This document shows positions 42,851 through 52,115 of a stretch of DNA of 64,000 nt, piece by piece. The position numbers and the translations under genes are program-made. Below the pieces are notes generated by a model. That model ran no database searches. It saw only the letters and a program-made list of their open reading frames with translations, and had not been told where the DNA came from. The stretch's first letter is position 1, and each line of letters opens with the position of its first letter. This DNA comes from Bacillus sp. FSL K6-3431 (lineage in GTDB: Bacteria; Bacillota; Bacilli; Bacillales; Bacillaceae_C), in contig NZ_JBBOCT010000001.1 in NCBI RefSeq assembly GCF_038002605.1, positions 4,030,001 to 4,094,000 on the forward strand. The letters run 5' to 3'.

Positions 42851-43879
42851 ATGAAAGCATATTTGCAAAAACTAATGGTTGGAGAAAATTTAAGTAAGGA
42901 TGAGATGATTCAGGTGGCACGTAAATTGTTTACGGGTGATACATCCGAAAGTGAATCAGGTGCTTTACTCGGGTTGCTTGCTCTAAAAGGAGAGACGGCT
43001 GAAGAAATTGCAGGGTTGGTTCATGCAATTCGTGAACGATCAACACCGATTAGTGGTATTCATCGTAATGTGACTGATAATTGTGGTACAGGTGGAGATG
43101 GTTCGAAAAGCTTCAATATTAGTACAGCATCCGCATTCGTCATTGCAGGTGCAGGAATTACGATTGCAAAGCATGGGAACCGAAGTGTCTCTAGCCAAAC
43201 GGGTAGTGCTGACGTGCTAGAACAATTAGGTGTATCACTGAATAATAGTCCGGAAGAGACGGCAGAACTTCTCAGTGAAAATGGTATTACCTTCTTATTT
43301 GCGCCGAATGTGCATCCGGCAATGAAGGCTGTTATGAAGGTAAGGCAAGACCTTAGAGTGCCAACGATATTTAATTTAATTGGACCACTTACGAACCCGA
43401 TTCAATTAGAAACACAGTTGCTTGGCATTTATCGTCGTGATAAATTAATGTTAATGGGAGAAGTCCTCAAGCAGCTTGGTCGTAAAAGAGCGGTTATTAT
43501 TAATGGAGCGAATCATATGGATGAAGCATCACTCGCTGGGGAAAATCACTTGGTTATTTTAGAAAATGGTGAACTGAAGAAAATGACTTTACGACCTGAA
43601 GAAGTAGGTCTTCCAACATATACAATTGATGAAATTGCCGGTGGTGACTCAGATAGAAATGCTCGAATTATGATGAGCGTCTTACAAGGTGACGCGGGAC
43701 CATTTAGAGATACAGTAGTATTGAATGCAGGACTTGGTATTTTTGCGCATGGAAAAGTAGATTCGATCCAAGCTGGAATTCAGCTAGCTAAGGAAAGTCT
43801 TGATACTGGAGCGGCATTAGCAAAACTAGAATTCTTAATCGAAAAAAGTAAGCAATCTGCAAAATTAGGAGTGGTTTAA
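42851..43879 (+). CDS. trpD: Anthranilate phosphoribosyltransferase
   Basis: A 342-residue enzyme that joins anthranilate and PRPP. The DNCGTGGDGSKSFNISTASA block (PRPP and substrate binding) and KHGNRSVSSQTGSADVLEQL are diagnostic. The start is ATG at 42851 with AAAGGAGAG upstream; a longer upstream frame has no ribosome site. It is the first gene of the T-box-controlled trp operon; neither trpE nor trpG precedes it. Confidence 0.97.
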   Translation: MKAYLQKLMVGENLSKDEMIQVARKLFTGDTSESESGALLGLLALKGETAEEIAGLVHAIRERSTPISGIHRNVTDNCGTGGDGSKSFNISTASAFVIAGAGITIAKHGNRSVSSQTGSADVLEQLGVSLNNSPEETAELLSENGITFLFAPNVHPAMKAVMKVRQDLRVPTIFNLIGPLTNPIQLETQLLGIYRRDKLMLMGEVLKQLGRKRAVIINGANHMDEASLAGENHLVILENGELKKMTLRPEEVGLPTYTIDEIAGGDSDRNARIMMSVLQGDAGPFRDTVVLNAGLGIFAHGKVDSIQAGIQLAKESLDTGAALAKLEFLIEKSKQSAKLGVV

Positions 43880-43880
43880 T

Positions 43881-44672
43881 ATGACGATACTGGACAGAAT
43901 AATTGCCCAAAAAGAAATGGAAGTAAAGGAATTAAAAGCAATTTATAGTGCACATCATCAGTTAGAAGCGATTCAAAAAAGACCTTCCTTGTACGAAAGT
44001 TTTCAACACGCAGAAAAAATAAACGTCATTGCGGAAGTGAAACGTGCTTCACCATCAAAAGGCGATATTAAAGAAAATGTCGATCCTGTTAGCCAAGCGA
44101 AACAATATGAGCAAGCCGGAGCAGGCGCGATATCGGTCCTAACTGATCAGAACTTCTTTAAAGGATCAATGGCCGATTTATCTGCAGTCGCAAAAGCGGT
44201 AAAAGTGCCGCTTTTATGCAAGGATTTCATGATTGATCGGATTCAAATAGATGTGGCAAAAGATCATGGAGCCAGTGTGATATTATTAATTGCAGCAGCA
44301 ATGTCTGAAGAACGCCTTCAGGATTTATACAATTATGCGCGGTCACTTAATCTTGATGTTTTATTTGAAGTTCATAATGAAGAAGAAGCAGAAATAGCAT
44401 TAAAAATTGGCGCACGAATTATCGGAATTAATAATCGAAACTTAAAAACATTTGAGGTAGATTTGGGTGTGACCGAGCGAGTTTCTACTATTTTGCAAAA
44501 AGAAGAGATACTACTAGTAAGTGAGAGTGGTATACGGACACGTGCGGATGTGGAACAAGTAACAGCTGCAGGTGCAAAAGCGATTCTTGTAGGAGAAACA
44601 TTGATGCGTTCTACTGATATTGCAGAGACGATGGCAGACATCCGGATCCCTTTTCTAAAGGCGGTGAAATGA
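43881..44672 (+). CDS. trpC: Indole-3-glycerol phosphate synthase
   Basis: A 263-residue TIM barrel that closes the indole ring. The conserved VIAEVKRASPSKGDI carries the catalytic Lys, followed by AISVLTDQNFFKGS, LLCKDFMID and IGINNRNLKTFEVDL. One base separates it from trpD and none from trpF, showing tight coupling. The start is ATG with TTAGGAGTGG upstream, overlapping the trpD end. Confidence 0.97.
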   Translation: MTILDRIIAQKEMEVKELKAIYSAHHQLEAIQKRPSLYESFQHAEKINVIAEVKRASPSKGDIKENVDPVSQAKQYEQAGAGAISVLTDQNFFKGSMADLSAVAKAVKVPLLCKDFMIDRIQIDVAKDHGASVILLIAAAMSEERLQDLYNYARSLNLDVLFEVHNEEEAEIALKIGARIIGINNRNLKTFEVDLGVTERVSTILQKEEILLVSESGIRTRADVEQVTAAGAKAILVGETLMRSTDIAETMADIRIPFLKAVK

Positions 44673-45311
44673 TTGAAGGTTAAAATTTGCGGCATCACAA
44701 CTGAAGAAGCCGCACGTACTGCTTGCGACTATGGAGCCGACTTGCTTGGATTTGTTTTTGCAAGCAGTACGAGGGAAATAACTGTCGAACGAGCACGCGA
44801 GATAATTAAGAAGCTTCCTAGACATGTAAAAACAGTTGGCGTTTTCGTTAATGAAACATATGAAAAAATTATACAAACTGCCGAGATTGCCGGTCTCGAT
44901 TATATCCAACTTCATGGAGATGAATCAGCAGAGTTTTGTCGGAAAATTGCATTACCTGTGATTAAAGCTTTTTCTATAAAAGATAGTTCTGACCTGGATC
45001 CACTTGGTAATTATGATTGTGCATACTATTTACTAGATAGTCCTGGATTAAAGTTCCGCGGTGGAAGTGGGATTCCCATCGATTGGAGCTTGCTGATAGA
45101 TCAGACAATACCACGGGAAAAGGTTATATTAGCAGGAGGATTAAATGAAGCAAATGTCATGGAAGCGATCAAAAAGGTTCGCCCCTACTGTGTAGATGTT
45201 TCTAGTGGTGTTGAAACAGATGGGAAAAAGGATGCTGAAAAAATAGCATTATTTATAAAAAAAGCAAAACATGAGGAGAGTGACAAGATTGACAGTTTAC
45301 ACAGCACCTAA
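44673..45311 (+). CDS. trpF: Phosphoribosylanthranilate isomerase
   Basis: A 212-residue TIM barrel. [13 protein letters not shown] carries the catalytic Cys, [12 protein letters not shown] and [10 protein letters not shown] follow, and the late [10 protein letters not shown] and [14 protein letters not shown] form the phosphate and base sites. The start is TTG directly after the trpC stop, with AAAGGCGG upstream. It overlaps trpB by 23 bases. A separate trpF, not fused with trpC, is normal for bacilli. Confidence 0.96.
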   Translation: MKVKICGITTEEAARTACDYGADLLGFVFASSTREITVERAREIIKKLPRHVKTVGVFVNETYEKIIQTAEIAGLDYIQLHGDESAEFCRKIALPVIKAFSIKDSSDLDPLGNYDCAYYLLDSPGLKFRGGSGIPIDWSLLIDQTIPREKVILAGGLNEANVMEAIKKVRPYCVDVSSGVETDGKKDAEKIALFIKKAKHEESDKIDSLHST

Positions 45312-46494
45312 TCAAAAAGGCAGATATGGCGAATACGGTGGTAGATTTGTACCAGAAACATTGATGACTGCAGTACTTGAACTAGAAGAAGAATATGGAA
45401 AAGCGATAGCTGATCCTGCGTTTATAAAAAAAATGGATTATTATCTTAAGCAATATATTGGAAGGGAAACGCCGCTTTATTATGCTGAAAATTTAACGAA
45501 ATTTGCTGGTGGTCCGAAGATCTATTTGAAACGTGAGGATTTAAATCATACTGGGGCACACAAAATTAATAATACAATTGGTCAAGCACTCTTAACTTTA
45601 AGAATGGGCAAAAAGAAAGTAGTTGCTGAAACTGGAGCAGGTCAACATGGTGTTGCAACAGCAACGGTTTGTGCCCTACTTGGTCTTGATTGCATCGTCT
45701 TTATGGGTGAGGAAGATATTCGCCGTCAACAATTGAATGTGTTCCGGATGGAACTTTTAGGTGCAGAAGTAAGAAGTGTATCTCAAGGCAGTGGAACATT
45801 GAAAGATGCGGTAAATGAAGCATTGCGCTATTGGGTCGCCAATGTGGAGGATACTCACTATATATTAGGTTCTGTTGTTGGGCCACATCCATTTCCACAA
45901 ATTGTAAGAGATTTTCAAAGTGTCATTGGTAAAGAAACAAAACAGCAAATACTTGAGCAAGAAGGTAGATTACCTGATGCAGTCGTTGCTTGTATTGGCG
46001 GTGGTAGTAATGCTATGGGGATGTTCTATCCGTTTATTGAAGATCAAGATGTGAACATATTTGGTGTTGAAGCAGCGGGATCGGGAATTGAGACAGGCAA
46101 ACATGCAGCAGTATTGACGGATGGTAAAGCGGGAGTTTTACATGGAACACTCTCCTACCTACTTCAAGATGACCATGGGCAAATCATCAGTGCACATTCA
46201 ATCTCAGCGGGTCTTGATTATCCCGGAGTTGGACCTGAGCATGCTCATCTAAAGGATTCAGGACGTGTCACATATACTTCTGCTACAGATAAGGAAGCTT
46301 TGGAGGCTTTTCAGTTACTTACCAAAATTGAAGGGATCATTCCAGCATTGGAAAGTTCTCATGCTGTTGCATATGCAATTAAACTTGCAAAAGAAATGAA
46401 AGAGAATGAAATACTAGTGATCTGCTTATCCGGCCGCGGCGATAAGGACGTAGACGCAGTGAGAGATGTGATTGGAGGAGTGAACAATGGGTAA
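45289..46494 (+). CDS. trpB: Tryptophan synthase beta chain
   Basis: A 401-residue PLP enzyme that condenses indole and serine. [15 protein letters not shown] opens the protein, the PLP Lys lies in [16 protein letters not shown], and [10 protein letters not shown] is the phosphate-binding loop. The start is taken as TTG at 45289 ([15 protein letters not shown]) with GAGGAGAG about 9 nt upstream; GTG at 45280 is possible. It lies inside the trpF 3' end and overlaps trpA by 8 bases. Confidence 0.97.
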   Translation: MTVYTAPNQKGRYGEYGGRFVPETLMTAVLELEEEYGKAIADPAFIKKMDYYLKQYIGRETPLYYAENLTKFAGGPKIYLKREDLNHTGAHKINNTIGQALLTLRMGKKKVVAETGAGQHGVATATVCALLGLDCIVFMGEEDIRRQQLNVFRMELLGAEVRSVSQGSGTLKDAVNEALRYWVANVEDTHYILGSVVGPHPFPQIVRDFQSVIGKETKQQILEQEGRLPDAVVACIGGGSNAMGMFYPFIEDQDVNIFGVEAAGSGIETGKHAAVLTDGKAGVLHGTLSYLLQDDHGQIISAHSISAGLDYPGVGPEHAHLKDSGRVTYTSATDKEALEAFQLLTKIEGIIPALESSHAVAYAIKLAKEMKENEILVICLSGRGDKDVDAVRDVIGGVNNG

Positions 46495-47290
46495 AAAGCG
46501 ATTAGATGATTCATTTTCGGTGGTAAAGGATAAAGGCGATAAAGCTTTTGTTCCATATATAATGGCTGGAGACGGTGGACTAAATGCATTAAAGGAGCAA
46601 ATCTTATTCCTTCAAGAATGCGGAGCAACAGCTGTAGAACTCGGTATCCCATTTTCCGATCCTGTTGCAGATGGACCTGTGATTCAGGAAGCCGGACTTA
46701 GAGCACTTGCAAACGGAACAACATTGGCTGGTGTTTTAGAAAACCTAGAAGAATGGAAAGAATCTAGAACGATTCCTATCGTACTTATGACGTATTTCAA
46801 TTTGATTTTTGCTTTTGGCGTTGAAAAGTTTGCACAGCGTTGTGCTGAAGTTGGTGTCGATGGTTTGATTATTCCGGATCTACCAATGGAGGAAGAAGAG
46901 ATTGTTGCTCCAGCATTTGTGGACAATCACATTGCATTAATCAGACTCGTATCACCAACAAGCCCAAAGAGCAGAATCGAAAAAATTGCTAAACAAACAG
47001 AAGGTTTTTTATACGCTGTAACAGTGAAAGGGACAACTGGTGCGAGGGCAAAATATGAAGAAGGATTATCGGCATACTTGCAGGAACTCCAGGAATTTTC
47101 CGCTGCTCCAGTGCTTGCAGGCTTTGGTGTATCTTCGCCTGAACAGGTAAAGGAATTAGGTGCATCTTGCGATGGAGTAATTGTTGGAAGTAAGATTGTG
47201 GACTTACTGGCTAAAGGTGAGCGGGATCAAATCGTTGAACTAATTGCTGCTTCTAAACAGAAAATAGAAATAATCAACACTATATCTTAA
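46487..47290 (+). CDS. trpA: Tryptophan synthase alpha chain
   Basis: A 267-residue TIM barrel that cleaves indole-3-glycerol phosphate and passes indole to TrpB. The catalytic Glu lies in [20 protein letters not shown] with the catalytic Asp in [10 protein letters not shown], and TGARAKYEE and [14 protein letters not shown] form the phosphate site. It overlaps the trpB end by 8 bases, with TTGGAGGAG upstream. It is the last trp gene; no strong hairpin directly follows. Confidence 0.97.
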   Translation: MGKKRLDDSFSVVKDKGDKAFVPYIMAGDGGLNALKEQILFLQECGATAVELGIPFSDPVADGPVIQEAGLRALANGTTLAGVLENLEEWKESRTIPIVLMTYFNLIFAFGVEKFAQRCAEVGVDGLIIPDLPMEEEEIVAPAFVDNHIALIRLVSPTSPKSRIEKIAKQTEGFLYAVTVKGTTGARAKYEEGLSAYLQELQEFSAAPVLAGFGVSSPEQVKELGASCDGVIVGSKIVDLLAKGERDQIVELIAASKQKIEIINTIS

Positions 47291-47404
47291 GGTGTTTTTC
47301 CTTTTTGTCTTTGTATTTTAATCTTATTGTCATAGTATTCCAGCTTACTAGTTGAAAAAATTGGGTATATATTATGCAAAGGTTAAAAAAGGAGGCCGAT
47401 TTCA

Positions 47405-47683
47405 ATGGCTAAAAGATTAAACTCATTACTTGTTTTAGGACTTGGCGTAGTCGGTGCTAAATATTTGTCTAAGCAAGAAAATAGAGCGAAGGCCATGGAT
47501 GTATACCTCTCAGTTAAGGAAAAGATAATGGGATTGTGGTGCGAACAAAATCCAAGTGCATGTGAAGACCTTTTAGAGAAGGCGGGAAATCCAGATCCAT
47601 ATGATTTAGGTGATGCAAACATGGTTAGTGAAGGTGCTATGTACAGCGTTGATTATTATAACAAAGAGGAGCAACAACAATAA
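47405..47683 (+). CDS. Small hypothetical protein
   Basis: A 92-residue protein. A hydrophobic segment at about residues 6-20 (LNSLLVLGLGVVGAKYL) is followed by a charged helix and an acidic C-terminus. The pair of Cys in GLWCEQNPSACEDLL could form a disulfide. AAAAGGAGG precedes the ATG and a terminator follows, so it is a real gene. The family is not recognised. Confidence 0.72.
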   Translation: MAKRLNSLLVLGLGVVGAKYLSKQENRAKAMDVYLSVKEKIMGLWCEQNPSACEDLLEKAGNPDPYDLGDANMVSEGAMYSVDYYNKEEQQQ

Positions 47684-47695
47684 TAAGAAAAGATG

Positions 47696-47737
47696 TCTCC
47701 CTTAGTGCATAGAATGCGCTAGGGGATTATTTTTTAT
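47696..47737 (+). terminator. Terminator after small hypothetical gene
   Basis: CTCCCTTAGTGCAT and ATGCGCTAGGGGA pair with two G-T wobbles around a 3-nt loop, followed by TTATTTTTT. Confidence 0.78.
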
Positions 47738-47763
47738 TATCATCAAGTGTTATGATATAAGAG

Positions 47764-48053
47764 GACGTTCGAAAAGTCACCAAATGATAAACGGCGAATT
47801 TCTTCGTTGGGCATAGATACGTACTTCTACTAAGAAAAAGGAACCTCTGATAAGGGAAAGAGGAACCTCTGTTAAGGAGAGAGAGGACCCTCTGTTAAGA
47901 TCGCTCACGTCCTGTGAGCAACACAGAGGTCAGCACGTCGTGTGCAAGTGCGTCCTGTGAGCAACACAGAGGTCAGCACGTCGTGTGCAAGTCTGACCCT
48001 CAAAACCTTCTCGCCTCGAACTTCTTCTAATTTGCACCTTTTTGAACACGCAC
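47764..48053. mobile_element. Inverted-repeat (MITE-like) element, long copy
   Basis: The left end GACGTTCGAAAAGTCACCAA and the right end TTTGCACCTTTTTGAACACG are inverted relatives. The inner GATAAACGGCGAATTTCTTC is shared with the 50373 copy. Flanks TATAAGAG and TATAAGTA agree at 6 of 8 bases, suggesting an 8-bp target duplication. The middle is enlarged by three AGGAACCTCTGTTAAG-like units (47840-47900) and a tandem duplication at 47908. No transposase is encoded. Confidence 0.75.
47908..47992. repeat. 43-bp tandem duplication inside the element
   Basis: The 42-base sequence from CGTCCTGTGAGCAACACAGA to GTCGTGTGCAAGT occurs twice (47908-47949 and 47951-47992) without mismatch. It contains the hairpins GCTCAC-GTCCT-GTGAGC and GCAC-GTCGT-GTGC, and the second copy ends in a basal stem GGTCAG/CTGACC. 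Perfect identity points to a recent event. Confidence 0.92.
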
Positions 48054-48088
48054 TATAAGTAAAAAAACCATTAGAGGGGAGTTCTTCA

Positions 48089-48925
48089 ATGAAGCGGAAA
48101 GGGATTATTTTTATTTTACTTATCGTTGTTATATGGACTTTTTTATATGTGAATAATAATTGGATTCAATCAACCTCATCTACTATTCAATCAAAACGAC
48201 TTCCTTCAAAATTTGATGGCCTCATCATCGTTCAAATTTCAGATTTGCATGATGCTGTTTTTGGTGATAAACAATCCCGACTTGTAGAAAAAGTGAAAAA
48301 GCAAAAACCAGACCTTATTTTTTTAACAGGTGATTTAATTGATAGCAATCGTTATCACTTATCAAGAAGTTTAGATGCTGTGGAGCAGCTTGTTAACATT
48401 GCTGATGTGTATTATGTAACGGGAAACCATGAAGTGGCAGTAAATCAAGTTGATGAAATAAAAGATGCATTGGTATCTTTAGGTGCTAAACCACTAACAA
48501 ATGAGACGGAAATAATTACCCGCGAAGGGGAAAAGATGGCTATTGTCGGCATTGATGATCCCCTTATAAGAGCAACTATTCCCGCTGATAAAACTGTTAA
48601 TACCTTCGTTGACGAGGCTTTAGTTCATGTTCCAAAAGATATATTTAAGTTGTTGCTATCTCATCGCCCCGAGGTATTTGATGTATATGAGGATAAAGCA
48701 ATCGACCTTGTTTTCACTGGTCATGCTCACGGTGGACAAGTACGTTTACCCGGAGTAGGTGGTCTTATCGCACCTGGTCAAGGCTGGTTTCCAGCATATA
48801 CTGCTGGTAAACATGAAAAAGGGCAAACTACAATGGTTGTTAGCAGAGGATTAGGGAATAGTACTATCCCATTTAGAATATTGAATCGTCCTGAAATTAT
48901 TGTCGTTACTTTAAAAAGACAATAG
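48089..48925 (+). CDS. Membrane-anchored metallophosphoesterase (YkuE-like)
   Basis: A 278-residue calcineurin-fold phosphoesterase. An N-terminal transmembrane anchor spans residues 5-24; the dimetal motifs are QISDLHD, LTGDLIDSN, TGNHEV, LLLSHRPE and FTGHAHGGQVRLPG. It is probably anchored facing outward. B. subtilis YkuE is a similar wall-associated metallophosphoesterase. The substrate is unknown. TAGAGGGGAG lies before the ATG. Confidence 0.92.
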   Translation: MKRKGIIFILLIVVIWTFLYVNNNWIQSTSSTIQSKRLPSKFDGLIIVQISDLHDAVFGDKQSRLVEKVKKQKPDLIFLTGDLIDSNRYHLSRSLDAVEQLVNIADVYYVTGNHEVAVNQVDEIKDALVSLGAKPLTNETEIITREGEKMAIVGIDDPLIRATIPADKTVNTFVDEALVHVPKDIFKLLLSHRPEVFDVYEDKAIDLVFTGHAHGGQVRLPGVGGLIAPGQGWFPAYTAGKHEKGQTTMVVSRGLGNSTIPFRILNRPEIIVVTLKRQ

Positions 48926-48981
48926 AGGTAAGGTAGGCATGTTGTTTATGCCAAATTAATTGGTAATGGGGGACAGTTGAG

Positions 48982-49647
48982 ATGTGTGGACGGTATAGTT
49001 TATTTGTGAATAGTGAGCAGCTAATGGAACGGTTTAATCTTGATTTATCCGAGAAGTTTATTTTGGAGGAGAGATACAATATAGCCCCTAGTCAAGATGT
49101 GTTTGCATTGGTTGGTTCGAATACTGGAAAAAGAGCAGGTAAATTAAAATGGGGACTTGTTCCGTCTTGGGCAAAGGATCCAAAAATTGGCTATAAAATG
49201 ATTAATGCAAGAGCGGAAACCGTTAATGAAAAGCCAAGTTTCAAAAAGCTGTTAAAAAGGCGTAGATGCATTATTATTGCTGATGGCTTTTATGAGTGGA
49301 AAAAAGAAGCGGCAACAAAACTTCCTTACCGCTTTCAGCTAAAGACGAGAGAGCCGTTCGCCTTCGCAGGACTTTGGGATAGATGGGAAAGCGATGGCCA
49401 ATTGATTCACTCCTGCACAATCATCACAACAGAGGCAAATGCTGTCGTGAAAGATATCCATGATCGTATGCCAGTTATTTTGACAAAAGAAGCGGAAGAA
49501 GTCTGGCTTGATCGTTCCTTAGAAGATGACGCCTACTTAAAAGGCTTGCTCCGCCCTTATGCTGCTGAAGAAATGGAAAAATACCAAGTTTCCTCACTGG
49601 TCAACAGCCCGAAAAATGACACGAAGGAAATAATAAACTCATTATAA
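48982..49647 (+). CDS. SOS response-associated peptidase YedK/HMCES family
   Basis: A 221-residue SRAP domain protein. The catalytic Cys2 follows the initiator Met (MCGRYSLF). NARAETV with its Asn and Glu, DGFYEWKK, and HDRMPVIL with its His complete the active site. The family forms a covalent thiazolidine crosslink with abasic sites in single-stranded DNA, shielding them. A DNA-repair role is therefore likely. The start must be ATG at 48982 so that Cys is residue 2. Confidence 0.95.
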   Translation: MCGRYSLFVNSEQLMERFNLDLSEKFILEERYNIAPSQDVFALVGSNTGKRAGKLKWGLVPSWAKDPKIGYKMINARAETVNEKPSFKKLLKRRRCIIIADGFYEWKKEAATKLPYRFQLKTREPFAFAGLWDRWESDGQLIHSCTIITTEANAVVKDIHDRMPVILTKEAEEVWLDRSLEDDAYLKGLLRPYAAEEMEKYQVSSLVNSPKNDTKEIINSL

Positions 49648-49819
49648 GAAAGCGAAGTTGTTTTTTAATAAGAAATGATAAATTCAATTTACTACAAAAT
49701 TGCTCGAAATTTACTTTTTCACATGACAAAACCTCCTGTTAATCTACAGTTTTAGAGAAAGGACAAGAGCTTACACTTGTTGAATATAGTTAAGTAACGA
49801 AGAAGCAGGAGGGGATTCG

Positions 49820-50359
49820 ATGGATCAGCATACTTTTTCATCCGAGGCAGCAAAGCAGGTAGGGATTGGAGTAAGCACCCTTAGAAATTACGCTGCCGTT
49901 TTGGAAAGCAAGGGTTATCAATTTGAACGGGGTACGAATAATGGCCGGATATTTCATAAAATGGATTTGCGTTTGATCACAGCATTGATTGAAAAGGTTA
50001 CGAAAGAAAGTATGAAGATTGATTGCGCTGCCACGGCTGTATTAAGTGAAGCAAAATGGAAGAGAGAAGATAGCATTCCATTGGAGCAGGAAAAGGAAAA
50101 GGAAAAGGACATACAAAGGGAAAAGGATATACAATTGGAAAAATTGTATGAACAAATCAAACAATTAGAAGAACAGCAGATGAAATTTAGTGATATAAAC
50201 GATAAATTAACACTTCGAGTAGAGCGATTAACTGAAAAGATCGAAGAACGTGAACGCGACCAAGAGTTATTGCAACGCCTCGAAAATACGCGGAATAAGA
50301 AGAAAAGAAAAGGAATTGCGCTTTTTCGACCTCTGACGGCGATAGCAGGTAAGAAATAA
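49820..50359 (+). CDS. MerR-like helix-turn-helix protein with coiled coil
   Basis: A 179-residue protein. A MerR-type helix-turn-helix at residues 5-60 (EAAKQVGIGVSTLRNYAAVL) is followed by a long coiled coil at about residues 90-155, rich in Glu, Lys and Gln, and a basic tail. The layout fits the DUF3967/helix-turn-helix proteins of Bacillaceae, some of which bind plasmid or chromosomal partition sites. GCAGGAGGGG precedes the ATG. Its exact role is unknown. Confidence 0.78.
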   Translation: MDQHTFSSEAAKQVGIGVSTLRNYAAVLESKGYQFERGTNNGRIFHKMDLRLITALIEKVTKESMKIDCAATAVLSEAKWKREDSIPLEQEKEKEKDIQREKDIQLEKLYEQIKQLEEQQMKFSDINDKLTLRVERLTEKIEERERDQELLQRLENTRNKKKRKGIALFRPLTAIAGKK

Positions 50360-50372
50360 TCATGTTTTAGAG

Positions 50373-50523
50373 GATGTTAAAAAAGTCACCAATTGATAAA
50401 CGGCGAATTTCTTCGTTGCTTGGTTTTTCCAGTTCTCACGTATTAAAAGCATACGCTGTGATCCTCAAAACCTTCGCACCTCGAACTTCTTGTTTCTAAT
50501 TTGGCACCTTTTTGAACACGCAC
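50373..50523. mobile_element. Inverted-repeat (MITE-like) element with 8-bp target duplication
   Basis: 151 bp bounded by GATGTTAAAAAAGTCACCAA and TTGGCACCTTTTTGAACACG, inverted relatives. Exactly 8 bases, TTTTAGAG, flank both sides (50365-50372 and 50524-50531). It shares GATAAACGGCGAATTTCTTC and CCTCGAACTTCTT with the longer copy at 47764. There is no open frame, so it would depend on a transposase elsewhere. Confidence 0.8.
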
Positions 50524-50562
50524 TTTTAGAGTGAGCAATATATTATTGTTCGCTTTTTTTTA

Positions 50563-50602
50563 TTGCAAATTAATGTTGTCTGTTATATTATATATATAAC
50601 AG
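50563..50602 (+). promoter_or_regulatory. Promoter overlapped by a palindromic operator
   Basis: TTGCAA (50563-50568), 17 nt, TATTAT (50586-50591). CTGTTATAT-TATAT-ATATAACAG (50580-50602), with perfect 9-bp arms, covers the -10. It precedes a GntR-type gene by 29 bases, so it is probably the autoregulatory site of that repressor. Confidence 0.75.
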
Positions 50603-50631
50603 ATTAGGTGAGAAAGAAGGTAGGTGATTTT

Positions 50632-51012
50632 GTGATACTAGCACTTGATCTACAATCAGAAACGCCGATTTATATGCAACTGCGTAATAAAATAATAGAA
50701 GGTATTGCTTCAAAGGAATTAAAACTGGGTGAGGCACTACCGTCTGTTAGGTCAATGGCTGCTGACCTTGGAGTGAATATGCATACAGTTAATAAAGCAT
50801 ATCAGCTTTTAAAGCAGGATGGATTTATATTGATACATCGGCAAAAGGGTGTAGTGATCAACCCAGATAAGATGCCAGTAATAGATGAGGCATATATCGC
50901 TAATTTGCGAGAGCAATTACGCCCATACATCAGTGAAGCTATCTGCCGAGGAATGGAAGAAAGTGAATTTGAAATACTCTGTAAAGAAATATTTACTGAA
51001 ATTAAACGTTAG
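50632..51012 (+). CDS. GntR family transcriptional regulator (YtrA/YhcF type)
   Basis: A 126-residue short GntR regulator: a winged helix-turn-helix at about residues 10-75 (LRNKIIEGIASKELKLGEAL, PSVRSMAADLGVNMHTVNKA) and a short helical dimerisation tail instead of a large effector domain, as in YtrA types. The start is taken as GTG at 50632 (MILALDLQSETPIYMQ) with GTAGGTG upstream. It is followed by a DUF1648 membrane protein, a standard pairing in bacilli. Confidence 0.9.
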   Translation: MILALDLQSETPIYMQLRNKIIEGIASKELKLGEALPSVRSMAADLGVNMHTVNKAYQLLKQDGFILIHRQKGVVINPDKMPVIDEAYIANLREQLRPYISEAICRGMEESEFEILCKEIFTEIKR

Positions 51013-51024
51013 GAGTGTTTACTC

Positions 51025-52113
51025 ATGGCATACCTTATGATTTTATTGGTGTTTGCACCGACAATATTCATCATGGCAATTACGCCATATATAACGCGAA
51101 GAACCGAGAGTTTTGGCGTGTCCATCCCTGAGGAAATATATGAGCGTTTTGAACTCGTAGAATTCCGGAAAAAATACGCTATCAAAACAAGTTTGTTAGG
51201 TGCAATTTTACTTGCTATGATATTGCTATCAGGACAAATTTTCAATGAGAATACGTGGATGTTTATTTTTATGGCAGGAATTATCTTTTTTATCATCGGT
51301 TCCTTTTTGATTTATTTTCAATATCATAAAAGGATGAAAAAAATGAAGTCTGCAAGTAACTGGAAGCAAGCTAAAGTTGTGACTACTATTATTGATACTA
51401 AATTCAGAAACAGAAAATTAACATATTCAAACGGTTGGTTTATCATTTCATTATTGCTAATAGTAGTTACATTTGGATTGACTATTATTTATTATGATCG
51501 GATACCGCTAAAAATCCCGATGCAATATGGGATGAATGGTGAGGTCACAAACTGGGCCGACAAAACATATGGAAGTGTGTTTTCATTGCCGCTTCTTCAA
51601 ATATTTTTGCTGGGACTTTTCGTGTTTTTGAATGCAATAATCGGTCGCAGCCGCCAACAAGTTGATGTAGCTAATCCAGAAAAATCGATTAATCAAAATG
51701 TGATTTTTAGACGCAGATGGTCTATGTTTTCAATACTATCTGGATCAGCTTTAATTATTCTTTTTTCATGCATACAATGGTCCTTCATTTTTCCTTTTAA
51801 TGTACAGATATTAATGTACGCTTCGCTCATACTTACTGGATGTATGGTTGTAGGTGTAATCATCCTATCTGTCATTACTGGGCAGGGTGGGAGCAGATTA
51901 AAAACGGCAGCTGGAAAAGAAGAGGAAATGATTAATCGGGATGAAGATCAGTTTTGGAAACTTGGAGTTTTGTATTTTAATCGTGCGGATCCGGCAGTAT
52001 GGGTTGAAAAAAGGTTCGGAGTCGGCTGGACGGTCAATATGGCTAAACCACAAGCATGGCTATTTCTTATCATTATCTTGGCAATACCTATTTTAATTAC
52101 AGTATTCGTATGA
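51025..52113 (+). CDS. DUF1648 domain membrane protein
   Basis: A 362-residue protein with about eight hydrophobic segments. The DUF1648 signature is at about residues 145-190 (YYDRIPLKIPMQYGMNGEVT, NWADKTYGSVF), and the C-terminus has WKLGVLYFNRADPAVWVEKR followed by FGVGWTVN, a DUF5808-type region. It follows the GntR gene after 12 bases and is probably regulated by it; function is unknown. Its TGA stop lies in the target site of a 247-bp inverted-repeat element. Confidence 0.88.
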   Translation: MAYLMILLVFAPTIFIMAITPYITRRTESFGVSIPEEIYERFELVEFRKKYAIKTSLLGAILLAMILLSGQIFNENTWMFIFMAGIIFFIIGSFLIYFQYHKRMKKMKSASNWKQAKVVTTIIDTKFRNRKLTYSNGWFIISLLLIVVTFGLTIIYYDRIPLKIPMQYGMNGEVTNWADKTYGSVFSLPLLQIFLLGLFVFLNAIIGRSRQQVDVANPEKSINQNVIFRRRWSMFSILSGSALIILFSCIQWSFIFPFNVQILMYASLILTGCMVVGVIILSVITGQGGSRLKTAAGKEEEMINRDEDQFWKLGVLYFNRADPAVWVEKRFGVGWTVNMAKPQAWLFLIIILAIPILITVFV

Positions 52114-52115
52114 TA

